A stretch of 54,616 bases of DNA from Clostridia bacterium (GCA_017456005.1 JAFTLJ010000071.1:1-54616), one strand, 5' to 3'; shown: positions 42,863-52,615, counted from the first letter of the stretch. Notes: generated by a model not told the origin, from the sequence alone. Program-made: numbers and translations.

Positions 42863-44137
42863 ATGAAAACAGATATTTTGATAGTAGGCAGCGGTGTTGC
42901 GGGGCTTTACTGCGCGCTGAATCTGCCAAAAGAAAAGAATGTTATTGTAGTAACAAAAAATAAAGCGCGAAGAAGCGACTCTTTTCTCGCGCAAGGCGGA
43001 ATTTGCGTTCTGCGCGACGAAAACGATTACGACGCTTTTTACGAAGACACGCTGAAAGCGGGGCATTACGAAAACAACCCCGACTCCGTGCATATTATGA
43101 TACACTCCTCCCAAGAGGTTATTGCCGACCTTGTAACGTTCGGTGTCCGTTTCGAAAAAAACGGCGAGAAATTTACATATACAAGGGAAGGCGCGCACTC
43201 AAGACCCCGTATCCTTTTCCACGAGGACGAAACGGGCAAAGAGATAACCTCGCATCTTCTTGAAACGGCGAGAAGCCGAGAAAATATTACCATTATAGAA
43301 AACTACACGATGGTAGACCTTATATGCGAAAAGAACGAATGCCGCGGCATTATCGGTCACGATGAAAACGGTGTTTATTCTGCCATAGAGGCAGATTATA
43401 CCGTGCTCGCCACGGGCGGTATAGGCGGAATATTTGAACATTCCACAAACTATAAGCACCTCACGGGCGATGCCATAGCGCTTGCGCTCAAATACGGCAT
43501 AAAGCTTCAGCATATCGACTATATTCAGATTCACCCCACCACGCTTTACACCGAAAAGGAAGGGCGAGAATTTCTTATTTCCGAATCGGTGCGCGGCGAG
43601 GGCGCTATATTGCTTAACTCAAAGGGCGAGCGCTTTGTAAACGAGCTTTTGCCGCGCGACGTTGTGGCAAACGCTATTTTTGCGGAAATGAAAAAAGAGG
43701 GAAGCAAGCACGTTTGGCTATCTCTTGCACCCATTCCAGAGGAAGAGATAAAAACTCATTTTCCAAATATTTACCAGCGTTGCCTTGACGAAGGCTACGA
43801 CGTTACGAAAGAGCCCATCCCCGTTGTTCCGTCCCAGCACTATTTTATGGGCGGAATAGACGTAGACAGATACAGCAAGACATCTATGGAGCGCCTTTTT
43901 GCGGCAGGAGAGACCGCTTGCAACGGTGTTCACGGCAGAAACCGCCTGGCAAGCAACTCACTGCTGGAAAGCCTGGTGTTTGCAAAACGCGCCGCAAAGC
44001 GAATTATGGAAGAATATACGGAAATAGGATTCGATAAAGAAATCGTAATAGATGAATCTAAATATACAAACTACAAAGAAGAATATAAAGAAGCCGTTCT
44101 TGCGGCAATCGAAAGGGAGAGAAAAAGCCATGAATAA
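42863..44137 (+). CDS. nadB: L-aspartate oxidase
   Basis: A 424-residue FAD enzyme that oxidises aspartate to iminoaspartate for NadA. It has the dinucleotide motif DILIVGSGVAGLYCAL (5-20), a SFLAQGGIC block, THSRP-type segment GAHSRPRILFHEDETG, ATGGIGGIFEHSTN, and GGIDVDRYSKTSMERLFAAG then GRNRLASNSLLESLVF. It is shorter than the Escherichia coli enzyme because the C-terminal helical domain is reduced. Starts 5 bases after nadA and overlaps nadC by 8 bases. Confidence 0.95.
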   Translation: MKTDILIVGSGVAGLYCALNLPKEKNVIVVTKNKARRSDSFLAQGGICVLRDENDYDAFYEDTLKAGHYENNPDSVHIMIHSSQEVIADLVTFGVRFEKNGEKFTYTREGAHSRPRILFHEDETGKEITSHLLETARSRENITIIENYTMVDLICEKNECRGIIGHDENGVYSAIEADYTVLATGGIGGIFEHSTNYKHLTGDAIALALKYGIKLQHIDYIQIHPTTLYTEKEGREFLISESVRGEGAILLNSKGERFVNELLPRDVVANAIFAEMKKEGSKHVWLSLAPIPEEEIKTHFPNIYQRCLDEGYDVTKEPIPVVPSQHYFMGGIDVDRYSKTSMERLFAAGETACNGVHGRNRLASNSLLESLVFAKRAAKRIMEEYTEIGFDKEIVIDESKYTNYKEEYKEAVLAAIERERKSHE

Positions 44138-44981
44138 TATAACAATGAAAATGAACGCAGACGAGCTTATTTTGCAAGCTCTCAGAGAAGATATTACAAG
44201 TGAGGATATTACCACAAATTCCGTAATGCGCCGCTATCAGGCGGGTGAGGTAGACCTTATCTGCAAGCAGGACGGTGTTATCGCAGGCCTTGAGGTATTT
44301 AAAAGAGTTTTCGAGCTTCTCGATGAAAAAACGGAAGTTATTTTCTACTGCCAGGACGGCGACAACGTAAAAAAAGGCGAAAAGATCGGTCTTGTGCGTG
44401 GCGATATACGCGTGCTCCTTTCCGGTGAGAGAACAGCGCTCAACTACCTGCAGAGAATGAGTGGTATTGCAACCTACACAAGAGAGATAGCAAAGCTTTT
44501 CGAGGGCACGAAAACAAAGCTTCTCGATACGAGAAAGACAACGCCAAATATGCGTATTTTTGAAAAATACTCTGTTAAAGTAGGCGGCGGATATAACCAC
44601 AGATATAACTTAAGCGACGGTATTCTTCTGAAGGATAACCACATCGGTGCCGCAGGCGGTGTTAAGGAAGCCATAATGATGGCGAAGGAATACGCGCCGT
44701 TCGTTCGCAAAATCGAAATTGAGGTTGAAAACCTCGATATGCTTGCCGAAGCTCTTGAAGCGGGTGCAGATATTATAATGCTTGACAATATGAGCGTAGA
44801 GGATATGAGAAAAGCTGTTGAGCTTTGCCGCGGCAAAGCGGAAACGGAATGCAGCGGCAACGTTACAAGAGAAAACGTAGCAAGACTTGTTGACATCGGC
44901 GTGGACTATATTTCCAGCGGTGCGCTTACGCATTCAGCCCCTATTCTTGACCTTTCGCTTAAAAATCTACACGCAATTTAA
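44130..44981 (+). CDS. nadC: nicotinate-nucleotide pyrophosphorylase (quinolinate phosphoribosyltransferase)
   Basis: A 283-residue enzyme that turns quinolinate and PRPP into nicotinate mononucleotide. Motifs include LLSGERTALNYLQRMSGIAT, LDTRKTTPNMRIFEKYSVKV, the GGYNHRYNLSDGILLKDNHI block and EVENLDMLAEALEAGADIIM with LDNM. I chose the ATG at 44130, overlapping the nadB stop, since the frame upstream of it lies inside nadB. Confidence 0.97.
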   Translation: MNNITMKMNADELILQALREDITSEDITTNSVMRRYQAGEVDLICKQDGVIAGLEVFKRVFELLDEKTEVIFYCQDGDNVKKGEKIGLVRGDIRVLLSGERTALNYLQRMSGIATYTREIAKLFEGTKTKLLDTRKTTPNMRIFEKYSVKVGGGYNHRYNLSDGILLKDNHIGAAGGVKEAIMMAKEYAPFVRKIEIEVENLDMLAEALEAGADIIMLDNMSVEDMRKAVELCRGKAETECSGNVTRENVARLVDIGVDYISSGALTHSAPILDLSLKNLHAI

Positions 44982-45003
44982 TAAGTGATATAAGGAGAAA
45001 ATC

Positions 45004-45516
45004 ATGAAAGTAGCCGAAAGAAGAAAAGCAATCGTAAACCTTTTGTTATCTGCCGAGGAACCCATTTCCGGGGCAGAGCTTGCAGGGAGGTTTGGTATAT
45101 CGCGCCAGATCATCGTACAGGATATTACTGTGCTGAAGGGAACGGGGTATGAGATACTTTCTACCAACCAAGGCTACGTCATGCAGAAATCCCCCTTAAA
45201 GGAGCGAGTTTTCAAGGTTCGCCATACTACGGCGGAAACCGAAGATGAGCTTTCCTGCATAGTTGACCTTGGCGGTACGGTGGTCGACGTATTCGTATGG
45301 CACAAGGTATACGGGAAAATAGAAGCGGGGCTCAACATTTTTTCGCGCTTGCATATCAAGCAGTTCCTCGAGGGCGTGAGAACGGGGCAGTCCACCGAGC
45401 TTATGCACATAACGGGCGGCTACCATTACCACACCGTGCGTGCGGAAAACGAAGCGACACTTGACCGTATAGAAAGCGCACTCAACGAAAGACACTACAT
45501 CGTTCCCGAAATATGA
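45004..45516 (+). CDS. niaR: transcription repressor NiaR
   Basis: A 170-residue niacin-responsive repressor with an N-terminal winged helix (about 5-58, with ISGAELAGRFGISRQIIVQD) and a C-terminal 3H domain (about 75-168). Its conserved His residues lie in KVRHTTAE, VWHKVYG and MHITGGYHYHTV. 3H proteins bind nicotinic acid through a metal and repress NAD genes. Autogenous control of this operon is therefore likely. AAGGAG precedes the ATG. Confidence 0.92.
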   Translation: MKVAERRKAIVNLLLSAEEPISGAELAGRFGISRQIIVQDITVLKGTGYEILSTNQGYVMQKSPLKERVFKVRHTTAETEDELSCIVDLGGTVVDVFVWHKVYGKIEAGLNIFSRLHIKQFLEGVRTGQSTELMHITGGYHYHTVRAENEATLDRIESALNERHYIVPEI

Positions 45517-45531
45517 CGGAGGAGGACGATT

Positions 45532-46125
45532 ATGGATAAAGAACGCTTCGAAAAGCAGTTGGCTTTCATTCTGGAAGCTGACAAAGAGAAAAATATACTT
45601 CGCCAAACACATATAACGGGTTACGCAAGGCGCGAAAACGATGCGGAGCACGCCTGGCACATGGCAATAATGATATACCTGCTTAAGGAGTATTCCAACG
45701 AGAAATTTGACGTTGCCAAGGCTATGATGATGGCACTTATCCACGATATTGTGGAAATAGACGCCGGAGATACGTATGCTTACGATACTGCGGCACTGGC
45801 AACCCAAAAGGAGCGCGAGGAGCGCGCCGCCGACCGCATCTATGGCTTGCTTCCCGACGACCAGCGCGACGAGCTGCGCGCACTTTTCGAGGAGTTTGAA
45901 GCCGCCGAAAGTGCCGAGGCGCGATTTGCCAGAACGATGGATAATTTCCAGCCGCTTTTGCTGAACGATTCCAACGGCGGCGCCGATTGGCGCGAGCATA
46001 AGGTAACGAAATCGAAGGTAGTGGGCAGACAGCGAAAGAGCATTATCGGCTCCAAAACGATATGGGAGTATACGAGCACGCTTATAGACGAAAACGTGAA
46101 AAAGGGAAATATCAAAGATGAATAG
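45532..46125 (+). CDS. HD-domain hydrolase (YfbR-like phosphohydrolase)
   Basis: A 197-residue HD protein with ENDAEHAWHMAIMIYLL and ALIHDIVEIDAGDTYAYD (metal His-Asp), then RTMDNFQPLLLND. This type resembles YfbR/HDDC2 5'-deoxynucleotidases. It is the last gene of the nad operon (15 bases after niaR), so a role in nucleotide turnover linked to NAD is possible but not shown. Confidence 0.85.
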   Translation: MDKERFEKQLAFILEADKEKNILRQTHITGYARRENDAEHAWHMAIMIYLLKEYSNEKFDVAKAMMMALIHDIVEIDAGDTYAYDTAALATQKEREERAADRIYGLLPDDQRDELRALFEEFEAAESAEARFARTMDNFQPLLLNDSNGGADWREHKVTKSKVVGRQRKSIIGSKTIWEYTSTLIDENVKKGNIKDE

Positions 46126-46126
46126 C

Positions 46127-46164
46127 AAAAATCCTGTAGTTTTTTTGAAACTACAGGATTTTTT
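46127..46164. terminator. terminator between the nad operon and the activase gene
   Basis: AAAAATCCTGTAGTTT and GAAACTACAGGATTTTTT form a 16-bp stem with a short T loop. Bidirectional. Confidence 0.9.
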
Positions 46165-46175
46165 GTTTTAAGCGT

Positions 46176-49100
46176 TTATAGCTGCTCTTTTGCGGCGGAA
46201 AGCATGAGCTTTATTCTGTTAAGCTGGTTTACTTCGCTCGCACCGGGGTCGTAATCGACGGCAACTATATTTGCCTGTGGGTACATTTCGCGCAGTTTTT
46301 TGATAACGCCTTTTCCCACAACGTGGTTAGGCAGGCACGCAAAGGGCTGAATACAAACGATGTTTGGTGTGCCGTGTGTTACGAGCTCTACCATCTCGCC
46401 TGTTAGGAACCATCCTTCTCCGTACTGGTTGCCGAGCGACAAAATTGGCTTTGTCATTTCCGCTATTTCGTCGATCGGCGCGGGAATATCGAAGCGCTTG
46501 CTCTTTTTAAGGGCATCTATGGCCGGCTTGCGAAGATCTGCGATTATACGAAGCGCGGCATTAGAGGCGAAAACGCTTTTACGTGAAACGCCGTAGTATT
46601 TCTGTTTATAGCGCTCGTTGAACAAACAGTAATTCATAAAGTCTATCAGGTCGGGAACAACCGCCTCTGCACCCTCGCGCTCGAGAAGCTCTACAAGATG
46701 GTTGTTTGCAAGGGGCATATATTTTACGAGTATTTCGCCGACTATGCCGACACGGGGCTTTTTCATGCTTTCGTCGATAGGAAGCGCATCGAAGCTCTGC
46801 ACGATGGTATTGCACATTGCGCGGTAGCTTGTTTTGTCTTTCTTATCTGTCAAAGAGGAAATACAGCGCTCGATAAGCTTATCGCGCAGCTCGTTTGCCG
46901 AACCGGGTGTAAGCTCGTAGGGGCGTACACGGTAGAGGCAACGCATAATAAGATCACCATACAGAACACCGTAGACGGCATCTTTGATCATATTAAAGCT
47001 TATCTTGAAGCCCTCGTTCTTTTCGATGCCGTTCATGCTCAGTGATATTACGGGAATGTGTGAATATCCCGCTTTGCCGAGCGCACGGCGTATGAGCCCC
47101 ACGTAGTTGGAAGCGCGGCAGCAACCGCCTGTTTGAGTTATAAAAACTGCAAGCTTGTTTGTATCGTATCTTCCGGAAGTGATCGCTTCCATAAACTGCC
47201 CTACAACAGTTATAGAGGGGAAGCAAGCATCGTTGTTAACGTATTTAAGGCCCGTATCGATGGCCTTGCGGTTATCGTTTTTCAATATTTCAATATTGTA
47301 GCCGTGCTTGTGGAATACCGATTCGAGAATATCGAAGTGGATAGGCAGCATTTGGGGGGCGAGAATAGTATAATTCTCGTTCTTCATTTTTTGCGTATAC
47401 TCCGTGCGGTTATATGCAGTCGGCTGCGGCACTGCTTTGATGTTTTGCTCGCGGCGCAACTTCATGGCAGATATCAAGCTGCGAATACGAATACGGACCG
47501 CGCCTAGGTTGTTTACCTCGTCTATTTTAAGCACGGTATAGAGCTTATTGCTGCCTTCAAGTATTTCGTTTACCTGGTCTGTCGTTACCGCATCGAGCCC
47601 ACAGCCGAAGGAGTTTAGCTGTATCAGCTCCATATCGTCGCGGCTTCGTACAAATTCAGCGGCGGCATAAAGTCTGGAATGATATACCCATTGGTCGAGC
47701 ACGCGAAGCGGCCTTTCGGGGGATAAGTCCACGGGCAGACTGTCTTCTGTAAACACGGTAAAGCCATAGGAGGCTATAAGCTCGGGAATACCGTGGTTTA
47801 TTTCCGGGTCTATATGGTAGGGGCGCCCTGCGAGCACTATGCCGCTCGTGCCGAGTTTTTCCATTTCAGCAAGCAAGCGCGCGCCCTCTGCAAGTATATC
47901 TTCCTTCGCCTTGCGCTGTTCTTTCCAAGCAAGGTAAGCCGCTGTGCGCACCTCTTTTTCGGGAATGCCCCATTCCTCGCGGCAAATTGTGACCAAGCGG
48001 TCTGCGGCTATTTTCTCCGAGGTAAACGCCATAAACGGGCGGACGAGGCGTACTTCGCCGCGCGTAATGGATTCCACGTTGTTTTTAAGGTTTTCGGCAT
48101 AGGACACGACGATAGGGCAGTTATATTGGTTTTGTGCCGTGGTGACTTCCTTGTGCTCGTAGTAGATGCAGGGGTGGAATATGGTTTTTATGCCTTGCGC
48201 TATCAGCCATTCCACGTGCCCGTGGGAAAGCTTTGCGGGGTAGCACTCCGATTCGGAAGGGATAGATTCCATGCCGAGCTCGTATATTTTTCTGCTTGAC
48301 CAAGGGGAGAGTACCGCGCGGAAACCGAGCGCCTTAAAGAAGGTTGCCCAGAAAGGATAGTTTTCGTACATATTAAGAACTCTGGGAATGCCTATCGTGC
48401 CGCGAGGGGCATCTTTTTCTTCAAGCGGGGTATAATCGAAAATGCGCTTGCGCTTGTATTCCATCATATTGGGTGCTTTCTTTTTTCCGCCGCTGCCACC
48501 GCCGCCTTTTTCGCAACGGTTGCCCGTTATGTGGCTTTGCCCGTTAGAGAAGCGGTTGACAGTGAGCATACAGTTGTTGGAGCAACCGCCGCAACGACGG
48601 CTTGTTGACGTATATGTAAGCGCAGTTATTTCATCGAGATGGAGCATAGATGTTGGCTTTCCGCAGTAGCTCTGCTTTGCGATAAGTGCCGCGCCGAATG
48701 CACCCATAAGCCCTGCGATGTCGGGGCAAGTGGCTTCCACACCTGCTATTTTTTCAAATGCACGAAGCACTGCTTCATTGTGGAACGTACCGCCTTGTAC
48801 AACGATATGCTTTCCAAGCTCCTTTGCATCGGCGAGCTTGATAACCTTATAGAGTGCGTTTTTGATAACGGAGTAGGCAAGGCCTGCGGAAATATCCGAA
48901 ACGGTCGCGCCTTCCTTCTGCGCCTGCTTTACGTTGGAGTTCATAAATACGGTGCAACGTGTGCCGAGGTCTACGGGGGCTTTTGCGAACAAAGCTTCCT
49001 TTGAAAAGCCCTCTGCACTGAATCCCAGGGAGTTTGCGAAATTTTCTATAAACGAGCCGCACCCCGAAGAGCAAGCCTCGTTTAGCATTATGGTATCTAC

Positions 49101-50399
49101 AGCACCGCTTTTCAGCTTTATGCACTTCATATCCTGGCCGCCGATATCGAGCACGCAATCTACGTCTTTATCGAAGAAGGAGGCTGCCGTGCAGTGCGCT
49201 ATTGTTTCTACCTCTCCTTCGTCGAGCGAAAAAGCGGCTTTGAGAAGTGCCTCTCCGTATCCCGTGGAGCAGGAACGTGCGATACGAACCCCGTCGTGCA
49301 TCTGCTCTTTCAGCTTGCCTATTGCTTCTTTGGCGGTTTTGATAGGATCGCCTTTATTACCCGCATAGAACGAGAACAGCAATTCACCGTTCGCGCCGAT
49401 GAGCACCATTTTTGTGGTGGTGGAACCTGCGTCAATGCCGAGGAAGGCGTCGCCGTTGTATGAAGCAAGGTCGGCTTTGGGCAATATTGCTTTTGTATGT
49501 CTTGCTTTAAATTCCGCATATTCCTCTTTTGAAGCAAACAAAGGCTCGAGTCGGGGCATTTCATATGTGACTTTTACACCCTCGCAGAGTCTGTCCATAA
49601 GCTCGCCCGCATCTATAGGGGAGGCATCTTCTGCGGAAAGTGCGGCACCCATAGCCGCAAACAGGTGTGAATTTTCGGGGTCTACCGTGGTTTCGTCCGT
49701 AAGCTTTAACGTGCGGATGAATGCTTTTTTCAGCTCCGGCATAAAGTGGAGAGGTCCGCCGAGGAATGTCACACAGCCGCGTATCGGCTTGCCGCAGGCA
49801 AGACCGGAGATAGTCTGATTGACCACGGCTTGAAAAATGGATGCGGCAAGGTCTGCTGTTGTCGCGCCCTCGTTTATAAGCGGCTGGATATCCGTTTTTG
49901 CAAATACACCGCAACGTGCGGCGATGGGGTATATTTCCTTGTAATTTTCGGCGGCTTTGTTAAGCCCTGTGGCATCGGTCTGCAAAAGTGCCGCCATTTG
50001 GTCGATAAACGAGCCTGTGCCGCCGGCGCAAACGCCGTTCATGCGTTCTTCAAGACCGCCTGTAAAGTAAATTATCTTTGCATCCTCGCCGCCGAGCTCT
50101 ATGGCAACGTCGGTCTGCGGAGCGACTTTTTTTAGCGCTGTGGCAACAGCCACAACCTCCTGCACGAAATCTATTCCTAGTGCTTTGCCGAGGTTGATGG
50201 AGCCGGAACCCGTGATTTTGATTTTCAGCGAGCACTTGCCAAGTATCTCTCTCGCTTCGCGCAGAAGCTCGGCTAGTGTTTCCTGTGTTTTTGCCATATG
50301 GCGCCTGTACTGACCGTATACTATTTTGTCCTCAGCATCCAGCACCACAAGCTTGACTGTTGTGGAGCCGATGTCTATACCTGCTTTGTATTCCATCAA
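46176..50399 (-). CDS. acyl-CoA dehydratase activase fusion (two activase domains plus DUF2229/HgdB-like region)
   Basis: A 1407-residue multidomain protein. Two BcrAD/BadF-type ATPase domains (about 1-260 and 320-600) each start with a phosphate loop (AGIDIGSTTVKLVV and LGIDAGSTTTKMVL). They carry cluster Cys segments (CAGGTGSFIDQMAALL, CSSGCGSFIENFANSLG). A CGGCSNNC element (about 600-608) follows, then a DUF2229 region (about 660-880) and a HgdB-like region (about 900-1390). Homologous proteins are 'archerase' electron activators of 2-hydroxyacyl-CoA dehydratases. No separate dehydratase subunit is nearby. Substrate unknown; ATP-driven low-potential electron transfer is inferred. Confidence 0.88.
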   Translation of the reverse strand: MMEYKAGIDIGSTTVKLVVLDAEDKIVYGQYRRHMAKTQETLAELLREAREILGKCSLKIKITGSGSINLGKALGIDFVQEVVAVATALKKVAPQTDVAIELGGEDAKIIYFTGGLEERMNGVCAGGTGSFIDQMAALLQTDATGLNKAAENYKEIYPIAARCGVFAKTDIQPLINEGATTADLAASIFQAVVNQTISGLACGKPIRGCVTFLGGPLHFMPELKKAFIRTLKLTDETTVDPENSHLFAAMGAALSAEDASPIDAGELMDRLCEGVKVTYEMPRLEPLFASKEEYAEFKARHTKAILPKADLASYNGDAFLGIDAGSTTTKMVLIGANGELLFSFYAGNKGDPIKTAKEAIGKLKEQMHDGVRIARSCSTGYGEALLKAAFSLDEGEVETIAHCTAASFFDKDVDCVLDIGGQDMKCIKLKSGAVDTIMLNEACSSGCGSFIENFANSLGFSAEGFSKEALFAKAPVDLGTRCTVFMNSNVKQAQKEGATVSDISAGLAYSVIKNALYKVIKLADAKELGKHIVVQGGTFHNEAVLRAFEKIAGVEATCPDIAGLMGAFGAALIAKQSYCGKPTSMLHLDEITALTYTSTSRRCGGCSNNCMLTVNRFSNGQSHITGNRCEKGGGGSGGKKKAPNMMEYKRKRIFDYTPLEEKDAPRGTIGIPRVLNMYENYPFWATFFKALGFRAVLSPWSSRKIYELGMESIPSESECYPAKLSHGHVEWLIAQGIKTIFHPCIYYEHKEVTTAQNQYNCPIVVSYAENLKNNVESITRGEVRLVRPFMAFTSEKIAADRLVTICREEWGIPEKEVRTAAYLAWKEQRKAKEDILAEGARLLAEMEKLGTSGIVLAGRPYHIDPEINHGIPELIASYGFTVFTEDSLPVDLSPERPLRVLDQWVYHSRLYAAAEFVRSRDDMELIQLNSFGCGLDAVTTDQVNEILEGSNKLYTVLKIDEVNNLGAVRIRIRSLISAMKLRREQNIKAVPQPTAYNRTEYTQKMKNENYTILAPQMLPIHFDILESVFHKHGYNIEILKNDNRKAIDTGLKYVNNDACFPSITVVGQFMEAITSGRYDTNKLAVFITQTGGCCRASNYVGLIRRALGKAGYSHIPVISLSMNGIEKNEGFKISFNMIKDAVYGVLYGDLIMRCLYRVRPYELTPGSANELRDKLIERCISSLTDKKDKTSYRAMCNTIVQSFDALPIDESMKKPRVGIVGEILVKYMPLANNHLVELLEREGAEAVVPDLIDFMNYCLFNERYKQKYYGVSRKSVFASNAALRIIADLRKPAIDALKKSKRFDIPAPIDEIAEMTKPILSLGNQYGEGWFLTGEMVELVTHGTPNIVCIQPFACLPNHVVGKGVIKKLREMYPQANIVAVDYDPGASEVNQLNRIKLMLSAAKEQL

Positions 50400-50550
50400 A
50401 ATTATTTCTCCTTATTTATTATATAAATTTACCGTCAAGGCTTGAATAGTTAGTGTTAGCCATGTTTTATCTGTTTTTTGTTTGGAGATACGCGAACTTT
50501 GTTTGATTTGTGCTTTTTCTCCGGTATCATTTCCATACGTTTTATTCTTT
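50400..50550. other. leader of the activase gene
   Basis: The gap between the activase and the second sigma gene is about 370 bases. Beyond the two promoters listed I find no gene and no strong hairpin. An ATG-proximal GGAGAAA lies before the activase start. Confidence 0.5.
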
Positions 50551-50579
50551 ATTATACAACCAACTGCAAAAAAAGTCAA
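50551..50579 (-). promoter_or_regulatory. promoter of the activase gene
   Basis: TTGACT (50574-50579, minus strand), 17 bases, TATAAT (50551-50556). Confidence 0.75.
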
Positions 50580-50704
50580 CGGACGAATTTTCTCTTGTGT
50601 CGAAAAATATAATAAATTTTGAATTTGACGCTCGTGCGAGGCGATTTTTTTATAATCATGTCAAGAAGATGATAGAGTAAGCAAGAAGTTACTGTACCGA
50701 GGAT

Positions 50705-50733
50705 TTGACAAATTTACTTGCGTATGATATAAT
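50705..50733 (+). promoter_or_regulatory. promoter of the second sigma operon
   Basis: TTGACA (50705-50710), 17 bases, TATAAT (50728-50733). A perfect housekeeping promoter 36 bases before the start, so the sigma gene is expressed without needing its own product. Confidence 0.88.
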
Positions 50734-50768
50734 ATCACATGGTAATTTTGAACAAGGAGGAGTGCGCT

Positions 50769-51320
50769 ATGCTTGCAATTTTTAATTTGCTCGAAGACAA
50801 AGCCGAGCGAAACCTTGCGGAAGCTATATATAAAAAGCATAAAAGATCGATGTACGGCGTGGCGTACTCTATATTGAAAAACTCTTCCGATGCGGAAGAT
50901 GCCGTTATGGACGCGGTTTATAAAATTATAAACAACATTTCAAAATTCGATTCCGAAGATAGCGAAAAAACGCGCTCGCTCGTTATGATAATAGTGCGGA
51001 ACGTTGCGCTTAATAAATACAACTACAATAAATCTCACATCGCCGTGGGCTTCGACGAAGAAGCGGAAAGCGAGCTTTACCGCGAGGAATCGCCAGAGGA
51101 ATATTTCTGTAATGCGGAATCTTATGCGGAGCTACTTGCCGATATCCGCACGCTCGAGCCTATCTACCGCGACGTTATTTTGATGAAATATCTTTACGGT
51201 TACAGAAATTTGGAAATTTCGGCTATGCTCGGCATATCGGAAAGCACCGTGCGCGTGCGCCTTATGCGCGGTAAAAAGCTTTTGAAAAATGAGCTTTCGG
51301 GAGGTACGTACAATGAATGA
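50769..51320 (+). CDS. ECF-type RNA polymerase sigma factor
   Basis: A 183-residue sigma factor with region 2 (about 25-95: KRSMYGVAYSILKNSSDAED and AVMDAVYKIINNI) and region 4 (about 125-175: YGYRNLEISAMLGISESTVR). The start at 50769 follows AAGGAGG. It overlaps the next gene by 8 bases, the same architecture as the other sigma gene at 28795, though the two proteins are not close relatives. Confidence 0.9.
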   Translation: MLAIFNLLEDKAERNLAEAIYKKHKRSMYGVAYSILKNSSDAEDAVMDAVYKIINNISKFDSEDSEKTRSLVMIIVRNVALNKYNYNKSHIAVGFDEEAESELYREESPEEYFCNAESYAELLADIRTLEPIYRDVILMKYLYGYRNLEISAMLGISESTVRVRLMRGKKLLKNELSGGTYNE

Positions 51321-52572
51321 CATTGAGATAAAAAAGTTACTTTCCGAAATTGAGGGCGACAACTCGCGCGAGCTTGGCTTACATAAAAACGCGCACGTTT
51401 TTTCACGAAGGCACAGAAAAAATATAGAAAAGGCGCTTTACGGCGAAAACGAAGCCCTGAATTTCGCTCCGTGCAGCCGCAGGCTCCCTCTGCCGCTGGC
51501 TATAGCGCTGCTACTACTTGCGCTCCTTACCATTGTCGGCTGCGGTATGCTTATTTACCAAACGTTTAAGTTTGTGCCGAATTTGGGTATAGTTCCGGGC
51601 GAAAACGTGGTTATATACGGCACAGATGAAACTATTTCTCTTACAAAAGTGGACGTAACAAACGTTTCTTATGTGGAAAACGGCAGGGATAGCGCGCTTT
51701 ATATTCAGCTGAATTCAAAAAATTATTCCTATATAGGCAATTTTTCTGTTTTTGCGGGCGGAGTGCCTGTGGATTTTGAGGTGAGAGAGGAATGGGGCAG
51801 GAACAATATGCGGTTCTATACGCTCGTGGCAAATGTAGCGCTGAAAAGCTATGATATAACGCTTTCCTATAAGGGATTTTTCGATGACGAATATTCCGCT
51901 TCGGTAACGCTCAAAAATATGAGCGATGAAAGCTACAAGCTCCTTTCTGCGTGGCCCGTTATAGACGGAATAGAGCTGAGAATGCTGCCCGCCGATTCTG
52001 TAAATAAAATTTTTGAGCTTGACGTTGATTTGCCCGAAAATACGGATTTTGCCATCACCGATTTTAATATTTACAACGACAAGGGCGAGGTAAATGGCGG
52101 ATTTAACCCCGAGGGCTCTTCCTTCTACGTTTGCAAGGGCGAGCTTTACGGAAGTGTTACGAAAATAGACATCAACGAGGTTAAAATTTCAAAATACCTC
52201 GGCAAAGCCGGCGATTTGCAGTTCCCTGTGCCGAAGGACGGCGCGGCGCAGAAGATAAATATTCCGCTTGTTTCGCTCGATGGCTATTACGATAGGTTTA
52301 CAAAGGTGGTGCGCGAGGGCGATTACGTTTATTTAACGCGCAAGATAACCCGTGCGGAAGATACGCTTGTTACCGCCTGCGATGTTACCGTGCGAATGCC
52401 CGATGACGCTACATCCCATATGAGCTCAAAATACGTAAGCGAGGACGGCAGCGAAATAACGTATAAAATTTGGGTTGACACGAAAGCGGAATCGTTCACT
52501 TTCCGCGTGCAGGATTACACGTATACACTTTCCGGCAAAGAACCGCTTGGCGTAATACGAATAGAAAAATAA
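51313..52572 (+). CDS. single-pass membrane protein coupled to an ECF sigma factor (probable anti-sigma)
   Basis: A 419-residue protein. The first 55 residues are charged and cytoplasmic, then one membrane segment (about 60-80, PLAIALLLLALLTIVGCGML) and a large extracytoplasmic beta-rich domain (about 90-419). The family is DUF4179/DUF5643-like in layout but I do not recognise it with confidence. The start at 51313 follows GGGAGG within the sigma gene. An anti-sigma role follows from coupling and topology, not from a recognised domain. Confidence 0.75.
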   Translation: MNDIEIKKLLSEIEGDNSRELGLHKNAHVFSRRHRKNIEKALYGENEALNFAPCSRRLPLPLAIALLLLALLTIVGCGMLIYQTFKFVPNLGIVPGENVVIYGTDETISLTKVDVTNVSYVENGRDSALYIQLNSKNYSYIGNFSVFAGGVPVDFEVREEWGRNNMRFYTLVANVALKSYDITLSYKGFFDDEYSASVTLKNMSDESYKLLSAWPVIDGIELRMLPADSVNKIFELDVDLPENTDFAITDFNIYNDKGEVNGGFNPEGSSFYVCKGELYGSVTKIDINEVKISKYLGKAGDLQFPVPKDGAAQKINIPLVSLDGYYDRFTKVVREGDYVYLTRKITRAEDTLVTACDVTVRMPDDATSHMSSKYVSEDGSEITYKIWVDTKAESFTFRVQDYTYTLSGKEPLGVIRIEK

Positions 52573-52615
52573 AAAAAGAAAAAAATTGCAAAATGCAATT
52601 TTTTTCTTTTTTTTT
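52571..52615 (+). terminator. terminator after the second sigma operon
   Basis: AAAAAAAGAAAAAAATTGCA pairs over 20 bp with its complement after a three-base loop. The stem is almost entirely A-T, ending in a long T-run. Confidence 0.88.

Noticed and set aside
47041-47049. Further copy of the 9-mer AGTGATATT
   Set aside because: It lies alone inside the activase coding sequence with no hairpin neighbours, so it is best explained by chance.
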